Assembly (NCBI GenBank): GCA_028023455.1 | Contig: JAQFVV010000056.1 | Span: 808,001-872,000, forward strand | Reading direction: 5' to 3' | Length of the DNA: 64,000 nucleotides | Source: Epiperipatus broadwayi | Taxonomy: Eukaryota; Onychophora; Udeonychophora; Euonychophora; Peripatidae | Shown here: positions 34,191 through 46,012 of the stretch, one piece after another | How the letters are laid out: every line of letters starts with the position of its first letter | Position numbering within the stretch: the stretch's first letter is position 1 | Program-made: the position numbers and the translations under genes | Notes under the pieces: model-generated | The model's database searches: none | What the model was told of the DNA's origin: nothing | Seen by the model: the letters and a program-made list of their open reading frames with translations, nothing else

Positions 34191-36717
34191 AGAAAAAATA
34201 AGCACTTTAGGGACTTTTAGAATTATAACAATATGAAATGAAATAGTATGTATAAATAATTATGAATATTTTTTTTAATTAACTGAAATATTAAGTTATG
34301 AGAGAATTTACATCTACAGCTATAAATTATGGAGGAGTCAGTCGAAACTTAATTGCAATTTATGATGAAAATTAATGATCTAAATTTTAATATTGTGATA
34401 CAATAATGAAGATAGCAATGAGGAAAATAGAACATCATTATTGTATCACAATAATAAAAATGAGTTTTTTCTCTCATCATTTAAAAACAAAAGAGGAGGA
34501 GGGTATAAGTTTTATTGTATTTTTGGTTTACAATTTTTTTTAAAAACAAATAAACAATATATTTAAATTTAGAATGTAAATTGAAATGAGTAAATAGAAT
34601 TTTTATTTCGGAATAAGTATATTTGTGGTCTTTTTAAATATTTGTATAATATATATGTGTTTTGTACTAAGATAACAAATATGTATATAATTATATGCTA
34701 AGATAGCAATATTATTTGTTTCTATCATTTAATAGAAATTCTTGTCATAGAAATTAAGTAATTATAAATTGTTTAAAAATTGTTTTTTTTTTTTAAATAT
34801 AATTAGCAGTAATATTGTAAGAATATAAATAGGAAATCACTGATTAAGATATGTACTAACTGTAACAGAATTTTTTGGATAATGAATTAATTAATTAAAC
34901 AGGATTTCTAGTAAAAAATAAAGATTAAATTAAGTTAGAAATTAAAAAAAAAAAACATAAATATATAAATCTGATAAAGAAAGATACTTCAGACTGTTGG
35001 AAATTAATATCTTGGCTATATAAGAGAGATCTATGGTCATATATGAGAAAGAATAAGAATAATATGTATAGAAGAGTTAACACTACAGCTTAACTTGGTG
35101 TTTAAAGGATTTTCTTATTATATTGCTTTCTCCATAATTATGTTATTCTGAGATCTGAAAGGTATCTAAATAAATGAATCCAGTCATATTTTAGTAAGCT
35201 TTCATGCTAACCCATGCTTGAATATGTGTTACAATAACTATGTAATTTATATGAATCAGAGACACAATTGCTCTTAAGCAAAACAAGGCAAATCTGTATG
35301 AGATATTAGATCTTAGGAGTCTTTGATTGGTGATTATTAAATTAAGGAATGATGATAAAATTATTAAGGTATGTAATATAAATATTAAAAAGATTTTTTT
35401 AAAAATGTTTGCATAGGCATTCACAAATTGCACTTATGTCATGTCTGTTTATTCTGTAAATGATTTTTTATTAAATGACTAAAATTTTAATCATGGTTGT
35501 GTCTATATGATGTAATGATGTGTCTATTTTACTTTGAGAATACTCAATTCATGATTGCCTGAAAACAACATTCAATAAGTTTGAGAAAATAACATGGAAC
35601 ACAGTATCTTAAGATTACACAAAAATAATGGAGGAAAATATTTGAAGGATTTGAGATGTGGGTGTAGAGGAAAAGGAGTATGATAATGAAAGTTATTTTT
35701 CCCAGTACTGAATTAGAATATTCTAAATAATATATGAATTATGTGATAAATGTTAGAAAAAATAACAAGTAAAAGATAAAAAGAATTAAATGAATAAAAG
35801 CTTATGACTGATATTAAGAAAAAAATGTTTATACGTATTACAAGATTAAAGATCAAGACACAGAGGATCGAGTAAAATGATCTAGGATGATTGTGTATTG
35901 CAGACTATAATTACTGACAGTTCAAAAAAAAAAAACCTGAGGTTGTAGGCGAATCATCTTATGTAATATATAATTTTTTTGTATGATTACAAAGTTTGTT
36001 TTCTTTTACAAATATAATATTGGAATCTTTTAGCACAGTTTCTAATTGCTTATTTATGTCTTTTTTTATAACTATTTTTATCCATAGCCTCCTCATGTGA
36101 AACTGTTATAGGATCAACTCTGTTAATAACTTTATAATACAAATGTAGCCTGCATATATACTGATTCTATCAATTATTGTTATTTAGAAATCATGAAATT
36201 TTCTTGAATATTCTAACATCTCTTGGTTTTGTATTTTTAATGGCGCTTTTCTTATGAGAATGACTTCAACTTATTTCCTTATTGATCTTTTAATTTGTTT
36301 TTCATTTTTATTGATTTTTATATCTTTCATTATTGTTCATAGTAAATGGAATAACTTTGGCAGTTCTAAGCCATTTATGTGACTAATACATTTATAAATG
36401 TTTTGCAGGTTTTTCATTAAAGCTTTGCTATCATTCGTGTCAAATGCAAGTTCCATGTGCTAGATTTTTTTTTTTTTTTTAATTTCGTGGAGAAGAAAAA
36501 TATCTGTCAACTTTAAAATTACTTTTATTTCCTGATGCATATTCTTCACATTTATGAGGAATACCTTTTTTAAAAATAGTAATAATAATAAAACTTTATT
36601 TTTATCCAAAACCTACTACTATTATTTCTGAGAGCAATAGATATGTTTTTTTTTGGTTATGTCTAAGTCTATAAACATCACATGACCACCACCTCTTATG
36701 CTTGTGTATAACTGTTG
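34191..36717. other. AT-rich DNA with one hairpin
   Basis: 34392-34409 ('attgtgatacaataatga') is the exact reverse complement of 34435-34452, a hairpin with a 25-base loop. Otherwise short frames only; nothing in 34.5-36.7 kb is identifiable. Confidence 0.45.
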
Positions 36718-36994
36718 TTAAAACAGGCAAAACTCACAATACGTATTGCCACATACAGCAAGCTAGAGTAATCAATGGATGCCAGAAGGCTTGTGCATAA
36801 AATCCTAAGATCTAGGTGCAGTGCTCTCAGATCCAAGGCTCCTCACTGACGAAGGCCACAAGCCAGAAACTAGTCTGGGGATATTAGATGAGTAGGCACT
36901 AGATGGGAATTTTATGTACAAGCCTTCTAGCATCCATTGATTACTCTAGCTTGCTGTTTGTGGCAATACGTATAATCAGTTTTGCCTGTTTTAA
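36718..36994. mobile_element. Foldback MITE, copy 2 (near-complete palindrome, TTAA ends)
   Basis: Flanked by TTAA at 36718-36721 and 36991-36994. The ~270 bp between form a nearly continuous inverted repeat: 'aacaggcaaaactca', then 'ttgccaca', then 'ctagagtaatcaatggatgc' are mirrored at the right side. The centre includes 'gccacaagccagaaactagt'. Copy 1 lies at 12011-12330. TTAA target duplication is diagnostic of piggyBac-type transposition, so a piggyBac-derived MITE is inferred. It has no coding capacity. Confidence 0.8.
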
Positions 36995-38890
36995 TGTCTA
37001 AGTCTTTGGATAAATTTGAGATTATTTCTAATATTTGTTCCAACCTTTTTTTATTCTAAGTTTTTTTCTTTTGAAGTACACACTTTTTATTACGAGTTAG
37101 TAAGACTCTATTCTCTTTGACTCCAAAGAAGTGAATTATGCAATGTGCATGGGAGTAATTTTTAATTTGTATACTTGAAAAATGCAATGGCAATAAATAT
37201 ATTCTTAAATTTACAAATATTTACAAGTTCTTTTCTTTCACTTATCTATTTCGCAAAAGTTAGCGTGGCTGCTGCTCATTTGTTTGTAGTTAAAATTTCT
37301 TTGTTTTAATTTTAAAGTTGTAGGAAAACCAAATGGAGTATGTATGTACCAATACCATCATTCTTTGCGGTTTTATTTTCTTTTTAGTATGATGTATGGC
37401 ATGTTGAAATCGGACAAAAGTTTGATTTTTTATTAATATTTCTAGTGATAAGTCCACTTAAATTTTTTTCTGCTCAATTTATTGGATTGTACAGAGAAAC
37501 TAATGTCATAAATGTTTTAATGGCAAAATGAAATTAGAAAATGGATTCAACATGATTTGAAAATTTTACAATTTCAAGGTCTTCTTCCCAAAAATAAACG
37601 TTATACTGTATATTATATATAAGTATTAATTTTAGAGTTTTTTTTATTATTTAATTATTATTTTAGATTTTTTTTGTTATTTGATAAATATATCATTTAT
37701 TAATGTGTTTGTCTTTGTGATAATGTGTCTATGTAGTTTATAAATTATATTTGTATTCAATATTAACAAAAGTAGTGATGTGTAAATTAAGTGATTATAT
37801 GCAATGTAATTTTAGGGCTCTGATCCAAGTTTGAGGCAATCTTAGTTTATAGACATAATGTCTTAAAATGTTTAATAATTTATTAGCATGTCAGTATTTG
37901 TATTAGTGTGTACTAGCATGTCTGTTTATATAAAACAAGTAATGATTTTAACTGCATCTATAAAGTTAGAGACTATTATAGAGCAGTGCAATGTAAACTT
38001 TAAGGCTGATTGTCAGATGCACAGAAAGGTTGCAGTTGATGAAGCAATCACAAAATTTGCTAGACATCGTTATCATGTGACAATATAAATTCTTAAAACT
38101 AATAAAAAGAGGTTTTAAATGGTAGGTGAATGGAGATAGCCACAATGATTATGTATATCATATGAAATTATATTTAGGCAAAGAATCAAATCCAGATTTT
38201 TGCCTATGCCTTGGTACTCATGTTGTGGAGTCATTAATTTCGCCACATCATGTATCACATTATTTTCTAGTCTACAACTAGCAAATAAGCTATATGCAAA
38301 TAAATTATATCTCTATCACTGATGTGCACAAAAAATATAAAATGAAGAAAGGCAACTCATTTTATCATTGATAAAGACAGTGGTCTTTAATTTCTAGTTT
38401 TGGATAGACAACAAGCCAATTGCTATGATTACAAATGCATTTCCACCTTCTGGAAATGATTTATTTTGTATCTTTTATTAGGAAGAATCTTTTTTTATAG
38501 ATGCTTTGAGATTTTTTAACTTCTGGGGTACAATAAAATATGATGAATTCTTATGTTTTTTGTTTTTTTTGTAAGTTCTGAAGTTATGGATTATCTCCGG
38601 TAAGAAGTATTATGTATGGTTTGAATGAGAATTACATTGTTCGGCTATTATACAAAAGTTTAAGCTGTATGTGGAAAAGGTGTTAAAGCCTTTCTCTTTC
38701 TAATTAAAGACTTATTGTGCACTTACGATAAATTAGAAATTATGAACAAACAATAAAAAAATTTTTTTCCTTGCTTTTTTAATGATAATTACTACCCTTC
38801 TTAGCCTTATTTTTTCCTTAGTTTTTCTATTTTCTTTCAATATATAGCAACTCGCTCTAACATTATTAAAACTGAAGTTATTGTGAAAAT
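36995..38890. other. AT-rich DNA, nothing recognised
   Basis: A 66-codon plus-strand frame at 37888-38088 has no recognisable feature and is within chance expectation. No repeat partner was seen. Confidence 0.5.
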
Positions 38891-38949
38891 TGGTCCTGGG
38901 TTAGTGGGTTCACTTCCCGGCTGATGCTATGACACATGAGGGGAAAAAA
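38891..38949 (+). mobile_element. 5'-truncated tRNA-like SINE (tS family)
   Basis: Only the T-arm half survives: 'gtgggttcacttcccggc' (B box), then 'tgatgctatgacacatgag', then an A run to 38949. The 3' part and tail match the other family members. No clear target duplication was seen, so truncation may be secondary rather than at insertion. Confidence 0.7.
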
Positions 38950-39349
38950 ATCAATTTTTTAAAAATTCAATATGGTGCTAAACATTTTAAAATAGTTATA
39001 TTGTTTGATGATATTTCTTACTTTTTTTTCATTTCCAAATTTGATTATTCAGTATTAATCATTGCAGAAGTATACTTGACTTGTAAATTTTGCTGAACAT
39101 TGACTAAGTTTATTATCAGTTACCCATAGATAAGAATGAGAATTCTAACTGTAGAAGAAAATTAAAAAAATAAAACCAAGGAACAAAAATTAATATTGAA
39201 TTTGTAATGAATATACAGATGAATATTTCAAATTGAAATCTGTCCGCATGTATAAAACGTTAAGTTTTTATGTAAATTAATTTGATAGCTTGTGATGCTA
39301 TATTTTTGCTTTTTCTGCAGCAAATATATCTTCTGAAGGATTTAAATGT
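38950..39349. other. AT-rich DNA, nothing recognised
   Basis: Short A/T runs only. Confidence 0.5.
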
Positions 39350-40150
39350 CTTGCTTAATTAAATCACTTTATTTTATTCTGATCTCAGTCACACTCTTCT
39401 ATTAACAGAAATCAGTATTGCACTTATTTAGAGTATCTATGATATAATCTTTTGATCTTAAATAAAGTCTGCCTCTCCCATGTAAACAATGCTCAAGTTA
39501 GCCACAAAAATTTGTGTCTTTTTTTTTATTATTTTTCTTAGAAAATTACTTCATATGACCAATCCAACTAAAGTATGCCTTTACAATTGCAGATTCAACG
39601 TCTTAGTATCCAGAGGTTTTTTATCATTATATTTTTATAAACTTACAGATATCTCTAAATAAACATTTTTTAATGTCTCTATAATACATTGATAGAGAAT
39701 CCAGGTCTCAATTTCATACAACAAATTGGACAAAAATAATAATTCTATATACAATTATTTAAGTTGCTGTAGTTACATCATTATAATGAAATATCCTTTT
39801 ATTTCTCTCTTGTTAAATACAGCAGCAGCTCAATGGGAGACTTTTATATATCAACTTCCAAATCTGCCTTTTTAGTTAAAAAACTATCAGGATATGCCAG
39901 ATTTGGCTTACAATTGTATTTTGGAAACTATCTTGGCTAACTGGCACTAAAAAAAAATTATTACAGACTGATAAAGAACTTGTTTTTGGAATATTGATGA
40001 CTAAAACTCAAAGCCTTTCAGGATGAATTCAAAACATTATGAACATTCTGTAAATCATGTTTTGAATTAATGAAAATAGTATAATTACAAGCATACGTTA
40101 AATTTGGAAGACAGTTAATTCCATCTATAGAGTATTCATAAGGATTGGCA
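39350..40150 (-). pseudogene. Probable decayed LINE reverse transcriptase, 3' part, of a second type
   Basis: On the minus strand, in several broken frames, I read 'INSKHDLQNVHNVLN' near 40095-40040, which resembles the block after the RT catalytic Asp pair. 'LLYEIETWILYQ' near 39726-39690 resembles LLYGSETWTLYQ-type blocks. 'HGRGRLYLRSKDYI' near 39490-39440 resembles the basic motif near LINE C-termini. Order and spacing fit one minus-strand LINE C-terminal half. It does not match the RTE-like copies in this window base for base, so it would be a different family. Many stops; long dead. Confidence 0.4.
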
Positions 40151-41702
40151 GAAAATGTTGAATCTGATATTCCATTCTGTTTAGAACGTCAGTTTTCATT
40201 TCTTTATGTCTTATTTTTTTTTAACCATCAGTAAGAATGATATCCATTATAGCATTGTATGAAATCTGTAGCATATAAATAAACTTCAATGGATAATCAA
40301 GTATTTTCAAACTACAAATCTTGATTCATTGAGACCCATAACTTGACAAAATCACAAAAAAAAAACAATATATAAAGTATATTTTAAATCATGATTTTTT
40401 TTCCATTGCATTTACCATATCTCTGCTGTTGCTTGATTTTTTAAAACATATAAAATCTTTAAAGGTACTTTTGCTATAGTGGATAGTAATAATATTCTAT
40501 GGTTATTACTTCAATCTTTCTATCTGTTTGATTTTTATAAATTTGAATAGTTGGAGTACTCTTACGATTAGGTAACATAAATTTATGGGCTTATATATTT
40601 TTAAAATTTTCCAATCTTGAATTCAAACTATCATCACAATATTTAAAAAAAAATTTTTTTATATATTTTATTTGAATATATAGCCTTTTCATTTGTAAGA
40701 TTCCAAATACTTACTGTAACTCAAAATTCTTAGGATAAATATATCAAAAACAGTCATGCAATTTATTTTATCATTATTCAAACAATGATTAGAACACCAC
40801 TTCAATGCATTATTCTTTCATTATTATATAAAACTTGTCATCCATTGATTTTTATGATATTGTTTGTTTTATAAAAAATCTATGTGTTGCTTATAATGAA
40901 TCATAAAAACAATAACAAACGTTTGTATCTCCTTTGCAGTTTTAACTCATTAATGATTTTTAAGTATTTTTGTTACTCAAGGAATTTCTGCTTTTAAATC
41001 TCTCCATAAGTTCCACTTTATATTATTATTATGTCTAGAGAAGGATGTCACAATTTTAATAATCTAGTCATTGAGAATGTCTTGATTTGTCTTTTTTGAC
41101 TATCAATTGTTCGTTTATAGGATTATGTTCTTTGATAGTCATTGCAATATTTTTAAGTCACACCACACACTAAATGTTTCATTTTTATCTTTACCATATT
41201 TCTTACTTTACACTCTGCATATTGTAGGCTCTGGTGATGGTCTTATTGCATCTTTATACTTTTTTTTTACACTCAGTAACATAAGAAAATCTAGTTGTGT
41301 TAGACAGATCTCTTATTCTGTATTTTTTTTCTTTTGCCTATTTATAATATTTGTATAAGAATAGTTTATGGTGGCTATATTAGATTGTAACAACATTATA
41401 CTACAATCATTGCTACCACAAGCATATATTAGTAATGAGATATTAAAGAAAAAAATGATATGAAAAAGGAAAGAAAAATGGAAATAAGATGTATAATTGA
41501 TGAAAAATTTTTTTTCTACATATAATATAACAGGTTTTTTATATTCAGTTTTATAAGACCTACCATTCAGGAAAAAGTATCTTTTAAAATATTTTAACCA
41601 GTCTAGTATTATGCTTAAAATTAATCAATAACAATAATGATAAAATATATAAGATGTAAATGGTTTTATAAAAAGAGCAGCTGACAATTTTGAAATGCCA
41701 TA
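40151..41702. other. AT-rich DNA, possibly more of the decayed LINE
   Basis: This stretch lies upstream of the 39.35-40.15 kb LINE-like frames in the minus orientation and may be its older 5' part, but no motif could be read. A plus-strand 83-codon frame at 41107-41358 is hydrophobic because the DNA is T-rich and is not considered a gene. Confidence 0.3.
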
Positions 41703-41826
41703 TAAGATTTTGATGTTTTTTGGGGTTTTTTCATATGTCAAAGTGTCAGCCGGGAAGCGAACCTGGACAACTGCTTGGAATTATGCTAACCACTAGACCA
41801 ACAATGCTTGACTAAGATTTTGATGT
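41703..41826 (-). mobile_element. Short tRNA-like SINE (tS family)
   Basis: The tRNA-like body is 41807-41744 on the minus strand, with a good A box ('tggtctagtggttagcat') and B box ('aggttcgcttccc'), then a tail ending in A runs (T runs at 41716-41731 on the plus strand). The flanks 41703-41716 and 41813-41826 are a perfect 14-bp direct repeat ('taagattttgatgt'). This copy is shorter in the anticodon region than the others. Confidence 0.85.
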
Positions 41827-43210
41827 ATAAATTTTTCTCAATAATAAAAAATAAAAAAAAAAGCCTGCTAAGTTGAAAGTTGACATTTAAAGAATAGTAA
41901 TTTTTTTGATATTTTATTTTCTTAGTCCTTCAGTTTGTCTTTTTTTAAAGATTGAATCAAATCTTTATTAAGTTTTGTGAATATGCTTATGCCACTATGA
42001 TAAAACATTATATAGTATTTTTAAGTCTAAAAATTAGGCTCAAGGTGTATTGCCCATTAGAAAGAATTTAATATTAGATCTTACTTCTCATTTTGTCATG
42101 TCTTTAAGATGGATTAGAATGAATTATATAATTATGTTGTCCTATAAAATAATAAATAATCAAAATAACTTTTAATAAAAGCAACTACTCATTGATATTT
42201 AGCAGATACATTCAAATATTGTTACCAGGCAAAGTATATTTTTTCATACAATTTTTATTTTTGATATTCTTAATTTTAATCTTTTATTTAAACTGACAAA
42301 TAACATTCAACATTGATATTTAAGCTAAAACTTATTTTTATACATTCTTATGAATGTAATGTATTTTTTTCATATTTTTTCAGTAGGTGTGTAAATCAAA
42401 AATAGATTTAAATAATGAAAACAGCTAAATAAACTAACAACAAAAAATAAGATAATAAAGGCCATCGTAGCATTATAATTCTCAGTTTTATTTAATCCAT
42501 GCTTTACTCGCATAGGATTTGATTTTATATATTTTCATATGGCATTTCAAATGATAATCTTATATTTAAACAATCAAATAATACTCATCTTTAATATATC
42601 AAATAAAACTTTTATAGAACTCAGTTTAATGCATTAATTTATTAAAATTATATCAAACTCTGATTTATTTAAATATTTTCATTTTGAATTATGCAGTTTC
42701 ATTTGATAAACTGAGAATATGTGTATAATTAATGCTGAATCTTTAAAGAACAAACTGTAGGAAAAATTATATGGTATATATTATCCTTTGATAAAGCACT
42801 TTTCCATCTATTTTTTTTCTTGCAATTCTTTTGATCAGATTAGTAACATCTAAATAAATATTTGGAGCACAACATGATAAAATTAACATTTTATTTAAGA
42901 CGTAATTAGTTGTACATATGTATCTGTAATAATCATTAGCATAAAATGATAATCAGAGACATTACTTTTATCTTTTTCTGCATTTATATTTGGTGTAACA
43001 TTGGTAATATGAGATAATCAGATAAGAAATATTGAGGGTCAAGGAATTTTCATTTGTTTTATTAGTTTTGTTCATTACCATGTGTATATATGTAAATGTA
43101 AAATAATTGTCAAATAAAGGAAATGAACCCAGTATTTTTACAATAATAGTTTCATGTGATTTAATAATTATTTTTACATACACACCTATTTAAATATAAA
43201 CTTTCCAGCC
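41827..43210. other. AT-rich DNA, nothing recognised
   Basis: No gene or repeat is supported. A 71-codon minus-strand frame at 42968-43183 has no recognisable features. Confidence 0.5.
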
Positions 43211-44066
43211 ATCCAAAGTACAAGATAAAACTTTTTAAGAGAAAAGAGCAGTCCATCTTCTCTCTTTATCTGAATTTTATTTATAGAGGCTAATCTGAAG
43301 CACTTTAGAAAGAAAGCATGAAGATCTTACATCAATCACATTACTTTTGTAAAGCTATATTTCAAATTGCTTTATATTATTTTAACTCACATTTGTGAAA
43401 TTTTTCAATTTACAGCTTATCAATATTAAATCAAATAACAAAATATATAAATATAAACTTAATAATATTATGTAGCACATAGAAATTAATATTCCATTCT
43501 TGGTTTATTAAGTAAATTAAAAACTCTCAGTCCAAATCACAAGATAAAACGTTTTCAGAGAGAAGAGTGGTCTGTCTTTTCTCTTTACCTCAATTTTATA
43601 TATAGAGACCAGTTAAGGTGTTCATGCTTTCTTTTCAAAATGCTACAGATTGGCCCTATAAATAAAATTGAGATAAGAGAGAAGATAGTCCGATCCTTTC
43701 TTTTAAAAAGTTTTATCTTGTTCTTTGGATTGAAAGTATTTCATTTACTTAATAAACCTTTGAAGTTAATCTCTATGTATTATATAATATTAACCTTAGG
43801 ACAGTTATATTTACATAATTCTATATTTGATATTAGTATTAAACCATTAAGCATCAACAAGTTGTGAATTAAAAAATTTCACAAACACCAATTAAAATGA
43901 TGTAAAGCAATTTGAAACATATCTTTAAAAAAGAAATGGGATTGATTTATGATCTTCATACTTTCTTTCCAAAGTGCTTCAGATTGGCCTTTATAAGTAA
44001 AATTGATGTTAAGAAAAAAGACAGTTTTTTCTTTTTTCTTAAAAAAATTTATCCTGTGCTTTGGAT
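43211..44066. repeat. Large imperfect palindrome, unit 1
   Basis: Outer arms: 'atccaaagtacaagataaaa' at 43211-43230, mirrored by 'ttatcctgtgctttggat' ending at 44066. Inner arms: 43430-43600 is mirrored by 43640-43900, including 'agagaccagtta' and 'atagggcc'-type text at the centre. Both arms also contain sub-repeats of 'gataaaac..ttt..gagagaagagtggtc', so the palindrome is built from at least two related modules, each present in both orientations. Confidence 0.7.
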
Positions 44067-44229
44067 TGAGTGTATTTTATTTATTTAATAAATCAGGGTT
44101 GGAGTATTAATCTCTATGTCTTATAAAAAAGTATAATTACTCTTATAAATATGCTATGTGTATGTTCCAAATAAATTTAATGGTAATATTAATAAAATAT
44201 ATATCTTAATGAATCTATAGTGCTTTCAA

Positions 44230-44373
44230 TTACATTGTAATCCTTATCAAATCTAAATTAATCCAGAAGTTTAATATCATGTGATTTTCCATAAGCTGGA
44301 TATATCAGTATTTGCTGCTAATCACATGATATTAAACTTAGTATTAATTTACAGTTGGCAAGGATTACAACGT
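44230..44373. repeat. Hairpin, ~55-bp arms
   Basis: 44230-44286 and 44320-44373 are imperfect reverse complements; 'aagtttaatatcatgtgatt' is mirrored by 'aatcacatgatattaaactt'. The loop is ~33 bases. A diverged counterpart with the same arms lies at about 45775-45895 in unit 2. Confidence 0.8.
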
Positions 44374-44498
44374 ATTCAAAGGTACTACTGATTAATTAAG
44401 ATATACATTTTATTATTTTTACTGTTAAAATTATTTGGAACTTATATATGTAATATTTAAATATATATATATATATTGTCTGTTCTAAACTTAATGTA

Positions 44499-44700
44499 AT
44501 TAGAAGGGACTTGAACTCAAACTTTCAAGCTCCCTACAGCTATTTTCTCCATCTTATACAACCATTTCACATGACCACAAGTGAAAAAGGTAAATGATCA
44601 CCAGTGTAGGTATTTTTGTGCTGAACCAGCACTCATCAGGTGTATCAGATCACAATTTCCCACACATATATATATATAGTCAATCCTCAGTTTAATTCCC
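44499..44700 (-). repeat. tRNA-related FB SINE copy
   Basis: The minus strand contains 'gagttcaagtccc' (B box) at the right distance from 'gatggagaaaatag' (A-box-like). It shares 'aggtaaatgatcaccag', 'tgctgaaccagcac' and 'cacacatatatata' with the copies at 3.1, 46.1, 46.9 and 52.5 kb. This is the single-headed form, in contrast to the palindromic form at 3041-3302. Confidence 0.65.
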
Positions 44701-44712
44701 AGCAATTCAATA

Positions 44713-45630
44713 CACAAGATAAAACTTGTTAAGAGAAAAGAGTAGTCCACCTTCACTCTTTATCTGAACTTTATTTATAGAGGCTAATCTCAAGGACTTT
44801 GGAAAGAAAGAATGAAAATTTTAAATCAATCACACTGCTTTTTTTTTTTAAGTGTCATAGCATTGGCCGGGATGCGAACCCACAACGCGGTCAACTGCCT
44901 GCAAATGCAAGGCAGTCACGCTGTCCTCTCGACCACCAATGCAAGACAATCACATTGCTTTTGCAAAGCTATATTTCAAATTGTTTTGTATTATTTTAAT
45001 TTACATTTGCGAAATATTCCAATTTACAGCCTGTCAATATCAAATCAAATAACAAAATATGTAAATATAAACTTCCCATATATTAATATTATGTAGTACA
45101 TAGAGATTAATACTCTAAACCTTGGTTTATTAAATATATGAAATGTTCTCAATCCAAAGTACAATATAAAAAAATTTTAAGATAAAAGAGTGGTCTATCT
45201 TCTCTTTTTACTTTAATTTTATATATAGAGACCAGATATGATTTCCATATGTTTGTTTTTTGTTTTTTTTTGCTAAGTGCTTCAGATTGGTCCTATAAAT
45301 AAAATTGAGATAAAGAAAAAAGATGGACTGATCTTTTCTTTTAAAAAGTTTTAATCTCTATGTATTATATAATATTAATTCTGGGAAGTTTATATTTACA
45401 TAGTTCTTTATTTGATATTGGTATTTATAAGCTGTCAATTGGAAAATTTCAGCAATGTCAGCATGTAAAGTAATTTGAAATATATCTTTAAAAAAGTAAT
45501 GGGGTTGATTTAAGATCTTCCTAGTTTCTTTCCAAAGTACTTCAGATTTGCCTCTCTAAGTAAAATTGAAGTTAAGAGAGAAGATAGACTGTTCTTTTCC
45601 CTTAAAAAGTATTATTTTGTGCTTTGGATT
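44713..45630. repeat. Large imperfect palindrome, unit 2
   Basis: Same arrangement as 43211-44066: left outer arm from 'acaagataaaacttg', inner arms meeting near 45230-45290, right outer arm ending 'ttgtgctttggatt' at 45630. It is about 60 bases longer overall because a tS SINE (44827-44962) has inserted in the left arm while other parts are shorter. Confidence 0.7.
44827..44962 (-). mobile_element. Best-preserved tRNA-like SINE (tS family), with unfilled paralogous site
   Basis: The minus-strand body 44942-44860 (83 nt) folds like a tRNA. The first seven bases GCATTGG pair perfectly with the last seven CCAATGC, the T-loop side has 'gggttcgcatccc', and the A-box side 'tggtcgagagg' is of the Leu/Ser (type II) style with a long variable region. 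The tail is TATGACACTT then poly(A). The flanks 44827-44842 and 44947-44962 are a 16-bp direct repeat with one mismatch. The paralogous sequence at about 43334-43350 has one copy of this site and no SINE. Confidence 0.9.
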
Positions 45631-46012
45631 AAGATAATTTTATTTATTTAATAAACCATGGTGTATTAATCTCTATGTATTAAATATACATGTGTAAAAA
45701 ACTATAAATATCTCTTATAATTATACTTTAAGTAAGTTCCAAATAATTTTAATGGTTATGATATAATCTTTATCAATTGTAAATTAATACAGAAGTTTTA
45801 ATATCGTGATTTTTTATGAGCTGTGTAAGTCAGTATTTTCTGCTAATCGTGTGATATTAAACTTCCATATTAAATTACGGTTGATAAGGATTACAATATA
45901 ATCAAAAGCATTGATTAATAAAGATATATATTTTATTACTTTTACCATTAAAATTATTTGAAATGTATATATAATATTTAAATGCATGTATGTTGCCTAT
46001 ACTAAACTTAAA

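Noticed and set aside
41107-41358. 83-codon frame with apparent membrane segments
   Set aside because: T-rich DNA makes Phe/Leu-rich chance frames. There is no start context, homology or splice evidence.
44860-44942. Functional tRNA gene
   Set aside because: The cloverleaf acceptor pairs well, but target duplications, a poly(A) tail and five relatives of the same structure show a retroposed SINE.
44799-45096. Overlapping 66- and 94-codon plus-strand frames
   Set aside because: They cross the antisense tS SINE and a palindromic repeat. The translated text is SINE-derived and not conserved protein.
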